Source of the DNA: Bacteroidota bacterium
GTDB lineage: Bacteria > Bacteroidota > Bacteroidia > B-17B0 > Aurantibacillaceae
Assembly: GCA_030684395.1 (NCBI GenBank)
Contig: JAUXTT010000011.1
Coordinates: 186,001-250,000 of the forward strand
Length of the DNA: 64,000 nucleotides
Direction: 5' to 3'
Made by a program: the position numbers and the translations under genes
The notes under the pieces: generated by a model
Told to the model about the DNA's origin: nothing
The model's input: the letters and a program-made list of their open reading frames with translations, nothing else
Database searches by the model: none
Part shown: positions 8,736 through 17,084 of the stretch, one piece after another
Position numbering within the stretch: position 1 is the first letter of the stretch
Layout: every line of letters starts with the position of its first letter

Positions 8736-9896
8736 ATGATTGAGCGCATCGCAAAAATAAAATTAACTGATCTTGCCAAAAAATTTAAAGCAGTTGCAGT
8801 AACCGGTGCCCGTCAATGCGGAAAAACAACTCTTGTAAAACAAGTATTTAAAGACAAACCTTACGCTTCATTGGAAAATCCGGACACCCGTAATTTTGCT
8901 TTACAGGATCCACGCGGATTTTTACAAACTTATCCCAAAGGTGCCATTTTGGATGAAGTACAACGTGTTCCCGAATTGTTTTCTTACCTGCAAGAAATAT
9001 TAGATAACAGTAAAACCAAAGGGCTATTTATACTTACCGGTTCAAACAATTTTTTATTGCAACAAAATATTTCTCAAACACTGGCTGGTCGTATTGGCTA
9101 TCTCAACCTTTTACCCTTTTCCATAAGTGAGCTACATAGTGCAAAAAAGCTTCCAAAAACGGATGAAGAGTTAATGATAAAAGGTTTTTACCCTCCGGTT
9201 TACGATCAAAAAATTCCACCCGGTGATTGGTGCCCAAATTACATTCGAACTTACATTGAGCGCGACGTAAGGCAGATAAAAGGAATTACCGATCTCATCG
9301 TATTTGAGCGATTCATAAGATTACTTGCGGGACGTAATGCTCAAGAATTGAATAGTAGTGCTTTGGCTGTGGAAGCCGGAGTTGATGTAAAAACTATTCA
9401 ATCATGGATAAGTATTTTAGAAAGTAGTTTTATTATTTACCTCTTAAAACCGCATTTCAAAAACTTTAATAAAACCATTGTAAAACGTCCAAAAGTATAT
9501 TTTTACGATACTTCTTTGGTGTGTTCCCTACTGGGAATTAAAGATAAATTGCAATTAAATACACATCCTTTAAGAGGTTCTATATTTGAGGGAATGGTAG
9601 TTACTGAATTAGTAAAAAAACGCAGCAATGCCGGGCTTCCTATTAACTTATATTATTGGCGTGATAAAACCGGGCATGAGATTGATGTGATAGTTGACAA
9701 CGGAACCAAACTGCTCCCAATAGAGATAAAATCAGGAAAAACGATAAACACAGAGTTTTTTAAAAACCTGATTTATTGGATAAACTTAAGCAACGTCAAA
9801 CAATCCATATTACTATATAGTGGGGAACAAACTCAAAAAAGAAGCCAATCCATTGAAGTGATGAATTGGCGAATACTTATTGAAAAGAATATTTAG
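8736..9896 (+). CDS. AAA+ ATPase with C-terminal DUF4143 domain
   Basis: The 386-residue protein has the AAA_14/DUF4143 layout. The Walker A is GARQCGKTT at residues 24-32 and the Walker B is AILDEVQ near residue 71. A winged-helix-like middle follows near residues 195-245 (SSALAVEAGVDVKTIQSWIS). The C-terminal domain has the PD-(D/E)xK-type pattern Glu/Asp in GHEIDVIVDNG followed by EIKSGK at about 313-335. The family is very common and patchily distributed in bacteria and archaea, but has no settled function. The gene stands alone, has a probable leaderless promoter, and is bracketed by two matching palindromes, an arrangement that suggests a self-contained regulated or transferable unit. 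Confidence 0.9.
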   Translation: MIERIAKIKLTDLAKKFKAVAVTGARQCGKTTLVKQVFKDKPYASLENPDTRNFALQDPRGFLQTYPKGAILDEVQRVPELFSYLQEILDNSKTKGLFILTGSNNFLLQQNISQTLAGRIGYLNLLPFSISELHSAKKLPKTDEELMIKGFYPPVYDQKIPPGDWCPNYIRTYIERDVRQIKGITDLIVFERFIRLLAGRNAQELNSSALAVEAGVDVKTIQSWISILESSFIIYLLKPHFKNFNKTIVKRPKVYFYDTSLVCSLLGIKDKLQLNTHPLRGSIFEGMVVTELVKKRSNAGLPINLYYWRDKTGHEIDVIVDNGTKLLPIEIKSGKTINTEFFKNLIYWINLSNVKQSILLYSGEQTQKRSQSIEVMNWRILIEKNI

Positions 9897-9900
9897 CATT

Positions 9901-9933
9901 GGAAAAAATTGGAATTGGATTCCAATTTTTTCC
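9901..9933. repeat. Perfect palindrome at the 3' end of the DUF4143 ATPase gene
   Basis: The arm GGAAAAAATTGGAAT (9901-9915), centre TGG and exact reverse complement (9919-9933) start four bases after the ATPase stop. The arm matches the 5' palindrome at 14 of 15 positions with the same arm and loop length. Since it lies between two convergent genes and ends in a T-rich arm, it could also work as a two-way transcription terminator. Confidence 0.75.
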
Positions 9934-9956
9934 ACTTTTCAAACAACTGTCGTTTA

Positions 9957-11201
9957 CTAAAAATAACTACTCACTCCAAACTGAATAGCAGCGGTCCTTG
10001 CAGCCGGATTGCCCAACAGATCTCTTTGCCATTGATAACGGTAATTAAAACGTATCACTGTTTGTCCGGAAGGACGGAAACTAATTCCCGGAACAATTCC
10101 GAAAACGTGTTCATAGATCTTAGTTCCTGTAAGTTCAAAATTCCCAACATTCCAATCTACATATTCTGTTCTGAAAGCTAGGTTGAGAGTTGCTTTTTCC
10201 CAACCAAACATTTTTCTTTTTAATATGGGTTGAACAATATCCAAATAACCACCACGTTGTTTCTTTCCAAAATTTTCTACATAAGCCGTAGGAACATTAA
10301 GCGATACCATAGCAAACTCTCCAACAAAAGTTGTATTGGTTTTAGGAATAGTACTGTTTATATCAACCGCTATAACATTCACTCTTCTTTTATCATCTAT
10401 AATTACACCATCCAATTGATATTTGTTGTAAACACCTCCCATATAAGATAAGCCTATCTCTCCTACCCGTCTTCTTTTTACTGCTACTTTTCCGGTAATC
10501 ATTGGTTCACCACTAAAATTATCTTCGAAGCGATCTCTGTTTCCTTTTGTTGCAGGTAAAAAAGTTTTCCCTTCTGTATTGGAAATAATGCTTTCATCAA
10601 AACCGTTAGTAAGATAAGCTTCGTAACCAAACACCCAATTAGATTGATAATACTTGCCATGCAAGCCGAAACCAGCATTTGACCATGTTGCAGGAAGCAT
10701 TTGGGTGGCAGAAATGGGCCTTTCTATAAATTCCCATTTTGGTCCGTCGTGGTTTTGATTAAATGCTCCGATTGGGTTCATAACAATTCCACCGCGTAAA
10801 TTAAGCATGGGATGCATTTCAAAGTCAAGGGCTGCAAATTCAATATTAATTTCTTTGGTGCCATCTTCAAATTCCAACTCAGAAAGAAACTTGATTTTTT
10901 TTGTTATGGTAGAAGACATAAACATCGTAAGTCGCTTGAATTGAAAACCGAAACCTTCTGTTACACCATCTGTAGCCGAGTAATTTGTATTTACTTCCAT
11001 GTACCCACCAAGGGCAACTGGAATCTTACCCATCTGCAAAAAGGGTCGGTTATACACCGCATCCAGGTTCATGTTCAATTTCGAAGTATCAGGGTCCATT
11101 CTTTTGATAGACGAACTATCTTTTTGCGCAACACTATTATTTGCAACAAAAAATAAACTAAATAAAACGAATAACTTATAGTTCAATGTAAATATTTTCA
11201 T
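9957..11201 (-). CDS. Outer-membrane porin of the electron-transfer operon
   Basis: The product is 414 residues with a signal peptide (MKIFTLNYKLFVLFSLFF, cut after VAQ). The body is a beta-barrel of the phosphate-selective-porin-like type: repeated amphipathic strands, LRGGIVMNPIGAFNQNHDG, and a C-terminal Phe. Its start overlaps the end of the Rieske gene by 26 bases, which implies translational coupling. Its place as third gene after a di-haem protein and a Rieske protein suggests it brings a substrate or metal to them, or holds the complex in the outer membrane; this is inference. The solute is unknown. Confidence 0.75.
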   Translation of the reverse strand: MKIFTLNYKLFVLFSLFFVANNSVAQKDSSSIKRMDPDTSKLNMNLDAVYNRPFLQMGKIPVALGGYMEVNTNYSATDGVTEGFGFQFKRLTMFMSSTITKKIKFLSELEFEDGTKEINIEFAALDFEMHPMLNLRGGIVMNPIGAFNQNHDGPKWEFIERPISATQMLPATWSNAGFGLHGKYYQSNWVFGYEAYLTNGFDESIISNTEGKTFLPATKGNRDRFEDNFSGEPMITGKVAVKRRRVGEIGLSYMGGVYNKYQLDGVIIDDKRRVNVIAVDINSTIPKTNTTFVGEFAMVSLNVPTAYVENFGKKQRGGYLDIVQPILKRKMFGWEKATLNLAFRTEYVDWNVGNFELTGTKIYEHVFGIVPGISFRPSGQTVIRFNYRYQWQRDLLGNPAARTAAIQFGVSSYF

Positions 11202-11601
11202 TATCAGTAATAACTTTAAATTGTTTAAGATCTTTATCTGCCGGAGGGTTCAAAACCCTTCCATCGGTTGAAAATTCACTTCCGTGGCAGGGACAAACCA
11301 AAGAAATTTTATTAGGTTGAAGCTCACAACCCTGATGCGTGCATTGCATATAAACAGCAACGTATTCACCCGATTTTTTATATAAACAAATCGGGAATTG
11401 AGATTTCTCAGAACGGATAACAACAAATTTCCTTTCTGCTTTTTTTTCGTCTATAAACTCAGATTTACTCAATTTCAGTTTATTCTGTTCTATTGTTGAA
11501 GAAGCATAATGGATGGATCCGCAACCGGGTAATAAAACGGAAAGGCCCGCAACACTTACGCATAACAATGAACAATTTTTAATAAAATCCCTGCGTTCCA
11601 T
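11176..11601 (-). CDS. Tat-exported Rieske [2Fe-2S] lipoprotein
   Basis: This 141-residue electron carrier has the full Rieske cluster site. Cys87 and His89 (CTHQGC) and Cys103 and His106 (CPCHGS) bind the iron, and Cys92 and Cys105 are placed for the disulfide seen in high-potential bc1-type Rieske proteins. The N-terminus has a twin-arginine motif (ERRDFIK) and then a lipobox-like LLPGC at 24-28, so the folded protein is probably exported by Tat and lipid-anchored. The start codon shares one base with the stop of the upstream DUF1111 gene (TAATG), and the end overlaps the porin gene. No cytochrome b or other bc1 subunit is nearby, so this is not a standard bc1 complex. Confidence 0.9.
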   Translation of the reverse strand: MERRDFIKNCSLLCVSVAGLSVLLPGCGSIHYASSTIEQNKLKLSKSEFIDEKKAERKFVVIRSEKSQFPICLYKKSGEYVAVYMQCTHQGCELQPNKISLVCPCHGSEFSTDGRVLNPPADKDLKQFKVITDNENIYIEL

Positions 11602-12827
11602 TATAACGATTCCAAAAACTCTATAACTTTATCCTTCTCATCCTGACTTAAAGCGTTAAAAGCTGCTCTTCTGCTTTCCGCTTCACCACCATGAAAAGAG
11701 ATCACCTGCTCAAAGCTGTTTACTCTCCCGTCATGAAGCAAGAACATCTGTCCACCCTGTGAATCCTTTGCAAGACCAATTCCCCATAATGGCGGTGTTC
11801 TCCATTCAAAACCACTTGCACTTCCTTCAGGATAACTATCGTCTAACAATTGCCCCATATCATGCAACAAAAAATCTGAGTAAGGGTGAAATGTTTGATT
11901 ACTTAAGGCTGCAATATCAGATTGAGGGGTAGTAAAAGTTGTTATATGACAACTCGCACAACCAATTTGAGTAAACAATTGTTCTCCTGCTTTCACATCC
12001 GCATCATCGGCATTTCTTCTTGGCGGAGCTTTAAGTGTTCTCATATAAAAAACAACACTATTTACGAAACTCGCAGATACTTCCGGATCGGCAACATTAT
12101 CACCTGTATTAATGCCATTCTGCGGATTAAAGAGATCCTGCATATCAAAATCGGAAGTAATTCCCATATCCTGTTTTAATGCAAACACAACCTGATCCTG
12201 AATAGTTACCTTCTCGGCCTTTTTTCCAAAGCGTCCGATGTATTGCCCCGCATTAGGAATATGAATTGATTGTGGAGAAAAGAAATCAGTTGGGTCAACA
12301 TAGTTCGGCCGGCCGGAGATGCCATCTCCATTAGCATCATTCGGATCAGCATTATTTAAAATAGATTGGTCATCTAAAGCAGCAATGTATCCTAATCCCA
12401 TTACAGCCGGTGCTATACGCTTACTGAATACATTTGCTTCTGTTGGTAAAGTTTCGGGTGTGTAACCAAAAATTGCGTGTTGCTGTAATTGTGGTCCGCC
12501 CTTAGTGAGTAAATAATCTACAACAGATCCATTCACATTTGCAAATCTTGTAAGCTCTGTTGTAGGATGCCCTTTACCATTTCCGATGTGACAGTTTGCG
12601 CAAGAGTTTTGTACAAAAACAGGTCCTAAACCATCTTCTTTACTGAAGATGCGGCCGAAATTTTCGTCACCTTTCAGGTGCTCCAATTCCTGTTGCGGTG
12701 ATAGCCCTGGGATAGTTCCAGCTAGGATCTCTTCATCTTCCGGCACAGGGGGCATTAGCTTCTTACAGGAAACTGCTGCAAATATCAATAAAGCAAAGGA
12801 CGAAATGGTGATATAACTTTTTTTCAT
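11601..12827 (-). CDS. Di-haem DUF1111 (thiol oxidoreductase-like) lipoprotein
   Basis: The 408-residue product belongs to the DUF1111 family (PF06537), distant relatives of di-haem cytochrome c peroxidases. A lipoprotein signal ends at AAVSC (Cys21). Two c-type haem sites are visible: CANCH at residues 76-80 and CASCH near 290. The C-terminal HDGRVNSFEQVISFHGGEA segment is typical of the family. In other genomes DUF1111 genes often accompany imelysin-type iron-uptake proteins; none is present here. It leads an overlapping operon with the Rieske and porin genes, so it is probably an exported redox enzyme using the Rieske protein as partner. A DtxR-type metal regulator is encoded 0.6 kb away. 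Confidence 0.88.
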   Translation of the reverse strand: MKKSYITISSFALLIFAAVSCKKLMPPVPEDEEILAGTIPGLSPQQELEHLKGDENFGRIFSKEDGLGPVFVQNSCANCHIGNGKGHPTTELTRFANVNGSVVDYLLTKGGPQLQQHAIFGYTPETLPTEANVFSKRIAPAVMGLGYIAALDDQSILNNADPNDANGDGISGRPNYVDPTDFFSPQSIHIPNAGQYIGRFGKKAEKVTIQDQVVFALKQDMGITSDFDMQDLFNPQNGINTGDNVADPEVSASFVNSVVFYMRTLKAPPRRNADDADVKAGEQLFTQIGCASCHITTFTTPQSDIAALSNQTFHPYSDFLLHDMGQLLDDSYPEGSASGFEWRTPPLWGIGLAKDSQGGQMFLLHDGRVNSFEQVISFHGGEAESRRAAFNALSQDEKDKVIEFLESL

Positions 12828-12956
12828 ATGTAGTTATTGCTGTTTTTATTTGTCATATGGAATTGCCTCCATTTTTAGTTTTTTTTGCACCGTCGAACTT
12901 TGTTTCGCATCTTTAGTATTTTTATTTATTGTGGAATGATGTCTATTTCATAATTC

Positions 12957-13322
12957 TTAATTGTTAGCGGCTCCCGAATTGAGCCAGCACTTTATTTTTT
13001 TTAAATCATCCATAGAGAGTTCATTGGATAAAGGCATGTTTTTTTGTTGTATTACCCTATTATCAAATGAACCGTTATCCACTTTAGCTTTTACTCCGGC
13101 ATAAGTAGTAAAATCACCGTTTGTTGAGCCGCTATTATGACAGCCCGAAGACAAACAATTCTTATCTATAATTGGCTTCACATTTGATGAATAAACCGAA
13201 TTTATTTTAGAACAATCAATGTGATCCAAATCATTTTTCCTGGATTTTTTGCAAGCGCCGAAAAACACAAGGCTGAGCATTAATCCTGTCATTGATAAAA
13301 CAATAAAACATTTTCTTTTCAC
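12957..13322 (-). CDS. Small c-type cytochrome lipoprotein with CX4CH haem site
   Basis: The product is about 121 residues with a lipoprotein signal (FFGAC, Cys24). The single haem-binding candidate is C-LSSG-CH (Cys56, Cys61, His62), with four residues between the cysteines instead of two. A possible Met ligand lies in NMPLS near residue 98. It ends with DDLKKIKCWLNSGA, the helix usual after the Met in such domains. There is no ATG in a suitable place. I use GTG 13322; TTG 13331 is also possible. The 129-base gap to the DUF1111 gene leaves it unclear whether the two are co-transcribed. It is divergent from the DtxR-type regulator. Confidence 0.72.
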   Translation of the reverse strand: MKRKCFIVLSMTGLMLSLVFFGACKKSRKNDLDHIDCSKINSVYSSNVKPIIDKNCLSSGCHNSGSTNGDFTTYAGVKAKVDNGSFDNRVIQQKNMPLSNELSMDDLKKIKCWLNSGAANN

Positions 13323-13373
13323 CGATTCCAAAATTTTAACAAAGGTGAGTATATTTTTGTCAACTCTAATTAT

Positions 13374-13392
13374 TAATTTTGGCTTACCAAAA
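13374..13392 (+). promoter_or_regulatory. Promoter and dyad of the DtxR-type regulator gene
   Basis: TAATTTTG (13374-13381) matches the -7 element and ends 20 bases before ATG 13402. A perfect dyad, TTTTGG-CTTA-CCAAAA (13377-13392), overlaps it and would block the start site if bound. Self-control by the metal regulator is a reasonable inference. Control of the divergent cytochrome gene from the same site is also possible. Confidence 0.45.
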
Positions 13393-13401
13393 AATTAATT
13401 T

Positions 13402-14058
13402 ATGCAGTCTGAAACTATTGAAAATTACTTAAAGACCATTTACCACATTTCCGGCGGTAATGCTTCGATTGTGAACAACAAGCAACTGGCTGATAAATTG
13501 GGTGTAATTCCCGCAACGGTTACAGAGGCTGTAAAAAAATTACACGAGCTCAAATTAGTGATCTACGAAAAATCCTATGGAACCCGTTTAACCGCTGCCG
13601 GTTCCAAAATGGCACTGAGCATTGTTCGCAGGCACCGCATTTGGGAAACATATCTGGAAAAAGAACTGGGCTTTGGTTGGGATGAAGTGCATGAGATTGC
13701 AGAAGAGCTTGAACATATCAAAAATGACAAGCTGATTAAAAAACTTTCAGAAAAACTAGGACATCCTAATTTTGATCCGCATGGTGATCCTATCCCTGAT
13801 GAGAAAGGAAAAATTCAAAAAAGTAATTTTATAAAGCTCTCCGAAGCAAGACCTAAAAAAAATTATAAAATAATGGGTGTAACTGACCATTCTTCTGCCT
13901 TTTTAAAATACCTGGAAAAGCATCAGTTAATTATTGGAGCATCGCTTAGTATAAAAACAATAGAACAATTTGATCATTCCATTGTTCTTTTTTGCAAAAA
14001 TAAAGAAGTGAGTATTAGCCCGAAAGCTACTGAGTGCATTATTGTTCAGGAAGCTTAA
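13402..14058 (+). CDS. DtxR/MntR-family metal-dependent transcriptional regulator
   Basis: The 218-residue protein has the three-part DtxR layout. A winged helix lies at 1-65 (NNKQLADKLGVIPATVTEAVKKLHE). A helical metal-binding and dimerisation domain follows (SIVRRHRIWETYLEKELGF, DEVHEIAEELEHI, HPNFDPHGDPIPD). A FeoA/SH3-like C-terminal domain covers about 150-216. His and Glu residues in the middle domain (RRHR, EELEH, HGDPIP) fit Fe(II) or Mn(II) binding; which metal cannot be decided. It is transcribed away from the cytochrome and redox operon, the most likely local targets. Confidence 0.9.
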   Translation: MQSETIENYLKTIYHISGGNASIVNNKQLADKLGVIPATVTEAVKKLHELKLVIYEKSYGTRLTAAGSKMALSIVRRHRIWETYLEKELGFGWDEVHEIAEELEHIKNDKLIKKLSEKLGHPNFDPHGDPIPDEKGKIQKSNFIKLSEARPKKNYKIMGVTDHSSAFLKYLEKHQLIIGASLSIKTIEQFDHSIVLFCKNKEVSISPKATECIIVQEA

Positions 14059-14145
14059 TGCAAGCTTAGTTAATTGTGATTCTTTCACTTTTTTTCTTGC
14101 CTTGCTATTTTTTAATAGACTACATTTAACTCTAAGCAAAAACAA

Positions 14146-16032
14146 ATGTCGGTCCTTCCTAAGCACTTTCCTCTTCTCACAAAATTTCTCGCCGATTTTA
14201 AGGCAATTCCACTAAAAACAGAAAGTGATTTAAATACTCAGTTAACAAAACTGATTTCGGTCAACAAAAAAGATGACAAGTTTGTTCAGGAATTTACAGA
14301 TCTCATTCAGTTATTGATGGGTAAAGTAAATTTCACAAGTGCTTTCACCGATTATGGTATTCAAGCGCACAGAAGTTTTTTTCAGGAAATTGGTTCCCGT
14401 TTAAAACATAAACTAATTCCTCCTCGCCAGGAAAATGGAGAGCTCAACACTTTTTTACGCTTACATTTTGCTACTGAAAAAGACATTAACCGTTTATGCG
14501 AAATTAATATTTTCAATTGGCAGTTATTACTTGACCTTATACAAAATGACCGCGTGATCATTCATAAACAAACCCTCCTTTTGCAATTAAATAATGCTAT
14601 TCTTATTTTAAGCCATCGATTAACTGCTATTGGTATTGACCCATATATCGTAAAGCGCCTACCCAGGGCTGATGACTTTGACTCTCCCTTTTTCGAGCTA
14701 AATGATGCTGTTAGCTTATTAGCGCGAAACCATCTACAATATGATGTTGAAGTAACAACTATGGAAATAAAATCCGTTGAGACTAAGTTACATAATTGCG
14801 AAGAATTATTAAAAGAACTGGAGGATCAAAAAGACAAAACAGGTATTAGTCTTCATTTGATCTTCCTCACCAAAATGGCCTTTCAGCAGATCGAACGAAT
14901 TCGCACTTTGATAGCATTATTTCTTTCAAAAAAATATACTGATAAAGTAGAAATAGTTTCCAAACTCATCACCGAGTTAGTTGTTGCAGAAAGAGACCGA
15001 AACAGTATTCGTAAATTTTTAAGCAACAATACACAACTTCTTGCCTATCAAGTCATAACACATACTTCCAAAAAAGGTGAACACTATATAGGTTTTACAG
15101 GAACCGAAAACAAAAAGCTATTTATTTCTTCTATGGGTGGTGGATTAGTAGTTACATTTTTAGTTTATCTTAAACATTTTATTCATCATCTTCATGCCTC
15201 TTTGTTTTTAGAAGGTGTTTTGTTCGGGCTTACGTATGCAACCGGTTTCGTGCTTATTCACTTTACTCATCTCACGTTAGCTTCCAAACAACCTGCCCTC
15301 ACCGCATCTTACATCGCTGAGTCATTGGGAGATTCGAATACCAGTAACAAACAATCATCAAACGCTTTTAAACAAGTTATCCGAAGTCAGCTAATTTCCT
15401 TATTAGGTAATGTAATTGTTGTTCTTCCTTTGTGCTTTATCAGTGCTTATGTACTAAAGGAGTATTTTTTCTCACCTGTCTTCAATTATTCCGAGGCAAC
15501 TAAACACTTTGATGATAACCATCCTTTATTAAGTGCTTCGCTCATTTATGCTTTCTTTACCGGCATATTGCTTTCACTTTCCGGAACACTTACCGGCGTA
15601 ATTGACAACAAAGTTGTTTTTTCTGAAATCCCCTATCGAATCGTGAATCACCCTGTTTTAACGAAACGATTCACGGAGGCACGTTTACAAAAATTGGCGC
15701 GCTTTGCAGAGAAACACACAGGAGCAATAATCGGGAATACACTTTTAGGTTTAGTGATGGGAATGGCCGATAGTATAGGAACATTTTTAGGCTTTCCGAT
15801 AGATGTTCGTCACATATCCATTTCCTCCGGCAACTATGCAATTTCTTTAGGTAGTACAGAATTCTTTCCCGTTAATTTTCTCATAACAGTATTTTTTGGA
15901 GTTATGTTGATTGGCCTTGTCAGCGTTATTTCTACTTTCCTTTTTTCCTTTATCCTTGCCTGCAGGTCCAGAAACCTATCCTGGAAACAGTCCCTAAAAG
16001 TACTATTCAGTTACGGTAAATTCCGGCGTTAA
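14146..16032 (+). CDS. SpecificRecomb-family (Gcr-like) integral membrane protein
   Basis: The 628-residue protein matches the PF10136 family by its layout: a long soluble helical N-terminal half, then about six membrane segments. The segment around residue 325 onward (SSMGGGLVVTFLVYLKHF, then TYATGFVLIHFTHLT and ASKQPALTA) is typical. The C-terminal GFPIDVRHISISSGNYA is also conserved in the family. The family carries the label 'site-specific recombinase' from a gonococcal report, but the topology fits a membrane protein and no recombinase catalytic motif is visible. I treat the true function as unknown. It is 87 bases downstream of the metal regulator and may be co-transcribed. Confidence 0.8.
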   Translation: MSVLPKHFPLLTKFLADFKAIPLKTESDLNTQLTKLISVNKKDDKFVQEFTDLIQLLMGKVNFTSAFTDYGIQAHRSFFQEIGSRLKHKLIPPRQENGELNTFLRLHFATEKDINRLCEINIFNWQLLLDLIQNDRVIIHKQTLLLQLNNAILILSHRLTAIGIDPYIVKRLPRADDFDSPFFELNDAVSLLARNHLQYDVEVTTMEIKSVETKLHNCEELLKELEDQKDKTGISLHLIFLTKMAFQQIERIRTLIALFLSKKYTDKVEIVSKLITELVVAERDRNSIRKFLSNNTQLLAYQVITHTSKKGEHYIGFTGTENKKLFISSMGGGLVVTFLVYLKHFIHHLHASLFLEGVLFGLTYATGFVLIHFTHLTLASKQPALTASYIAESLGDSNTSNKQSSNAFKQVIRSQLISLLGNVIVVLPLCFISAYVLKEYFFSPVFNYSEATKHFDDNHPLLSASLIYAFFTGILLSLSGTLTGVIDNKVVFSEIPYRIVNHPVLTKRFTEARLQKLARFAEKHTGAIIGNTLLGLVMGMADSIGTFLGFPIDVRHISISSGNYAISLGSTEFFPVNFLITVFFGVMLIGLVSVISTFLFSFILACRSRNLSWKQSLKVLFSYGKFRR

Positions 16033-16122
16033 AATATTCAATCTTATTCGGTGACCAAACAAATACATTCATATGTAAGGTATCATTTCCAATTAAATAG
16101 ATACGATAATTTTGAAAAAATC

Positions 16123-16130
16123 TATCTTTG
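16123..16130 (+). promoter_or_regulatory. -7 element of the WYL regulator gene
   Basis: TATCTTTG is a full TAnnTTTG match and ends six bases before ATG 16137. It rules out the upstream TTG at 16128, which lies inside the element, as a start. The leader must be very short or absent. Confidence 0.55.
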
Positions 16131-16136
16131 CAGGAA

Positions 16137-17084
16137 ATGAACCGCATCGAACGTATATCAGCTATTCTTATCCAATTACAATCGCGTAAAATTGTGAAGG
16201 CGCAGGATATTGCCGATCGTTTTAATATTACTTTACGAACCGTCTATCGAGATATTCGTTCTCTTGAGGCATCTGGCGTTCCTATTATTGGAGAAGCGGG
16301 TGTTGGTTATTCGTTGATGGAAGGTTACAAACTTGCTCCTGTTCAGTTTACTATTGAAGAAGCAACCGCTTTTATTACTGCGGAAAAGATGATTGAGAAA
16401 CTTACCGATACAGGTTTGGATGAGAGCTACAAATCAGCTCTGTATAAAGTAAAAGCAACCCTTCGGAACGTCGAAAAAAATTACCTCGAAACGATTGAAG
16501 AAAATATCGAGGTATTAAAAAATCCATATCTCCCTGAAAAGAAAAGCGAAAACAGTCATCTGCAAACCTGTATTGCTGCCATCTCAGGAAAACAAATCTT
16601 AAGTTTAAAATATTTTGCCAATCATAATCAGGAAACCAGTGAACGTAATATAGAACCGGTTGGAGTTTTTTATCAAATGGGTCGATGGTATTTAATTGCC
16701 TGGTGTCACTTACGAAAAGATTACCGTAATTTTCGTTTCGATCGAATAAGGGAATTAAAACTGAATGGCAAAATTTTCGAAAAACAACACCCTTCCTTAA
16801 AAACATTTTTAAAACAGGTAGCTAAAGAAGAAAAACTTGACACCGCTATACTCAGCATTGACAACGAGGTTATAAAATACCTGGGTGAGCAAAAATATTA
16901 CAATGGTTTTGTTTCCGAAAAACGAAATAAACTCACCACTGAAATGACATTTCTTACAGCCGGCTTGGAAGGTATTGCCCGTTGGTACATGATGCTGGGC
17001 GATCATGCCACCATAATTGAACCACCAGCTTTGAAGCTTCGTGTGAAAGAGCTTCTAAAAGAATTGCAAAAAAGAATTAAATAA
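16137..17084 (+). CDS. YafY-type HTH and WYL-domain transcriptional regulator
   Basis: The 315-residue protein has an N-terminal HTH_11 winged helix (IVKAQDIADRFNITLRTVYR at about 18-37, then the wing ASGVPIIGEAGVGYSL). A WYL domain follows at about 140-230, with the signature GRWYLIAWCHLRKDYRNFRF, and a C-terminal extension after it. WYL domains sense ligands such as nucleotides or nucleic acids. The gene is followed after 105 bases by a DinB and a GyrI-like gene, a common grouping, so those are probable targets. The stop codon lies inside a 44-bp perfect palindrome. Confidence 0.9.
   Translation: MNRIERISAILIQLQSRKIVKAQDIADRFNITLRTVYRDIRSLEASGVPIIGEAGVGYSLMEGYKLAPVQFTIEEATAFITAEKMIEKLTDTGLDESYKSALYKVKATLRNVEKNYLETIEENIEVLKNPYLPEKKSENSHLQTCIAAISGKQILSLKYFANHNQETSERNIEPVGVFYQMGRWYLIAWCHLRKDYRNFRFDRIRELKLNGKIFEKQHPSLKTFLKQVAKEEKLDTAILSIDNEVIKYLGEQKYYNGFVSEKRNKLTTEMTFLTAGLEGIARWYMMLGDHATIIEPPALKLRVKELLKELQKRIK

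Noticed and set aside
1021-9933. A defence island (TMEM43-like protein plus DUF4143 ATPase)
   Set aside because: The two genes are 6.5 kb apart with metabolic and RNA-modification genes between them, and no known defence gene is nearby.
12838-12870. Ten-codon leader frame with an upstream GGAGG before the DUF1111 gene (minus strand)
   Set aside because: It is too short to support, has no attenuator structure or codon bias, and could occur by chance.
14146-16032. A 'site-specific recombinase' marking a mobile element
   Set aside because: The family name is historical. The protein is a multi-segment membrane protein with no recombinase catalytic residues, and no att-like repeats flank it.
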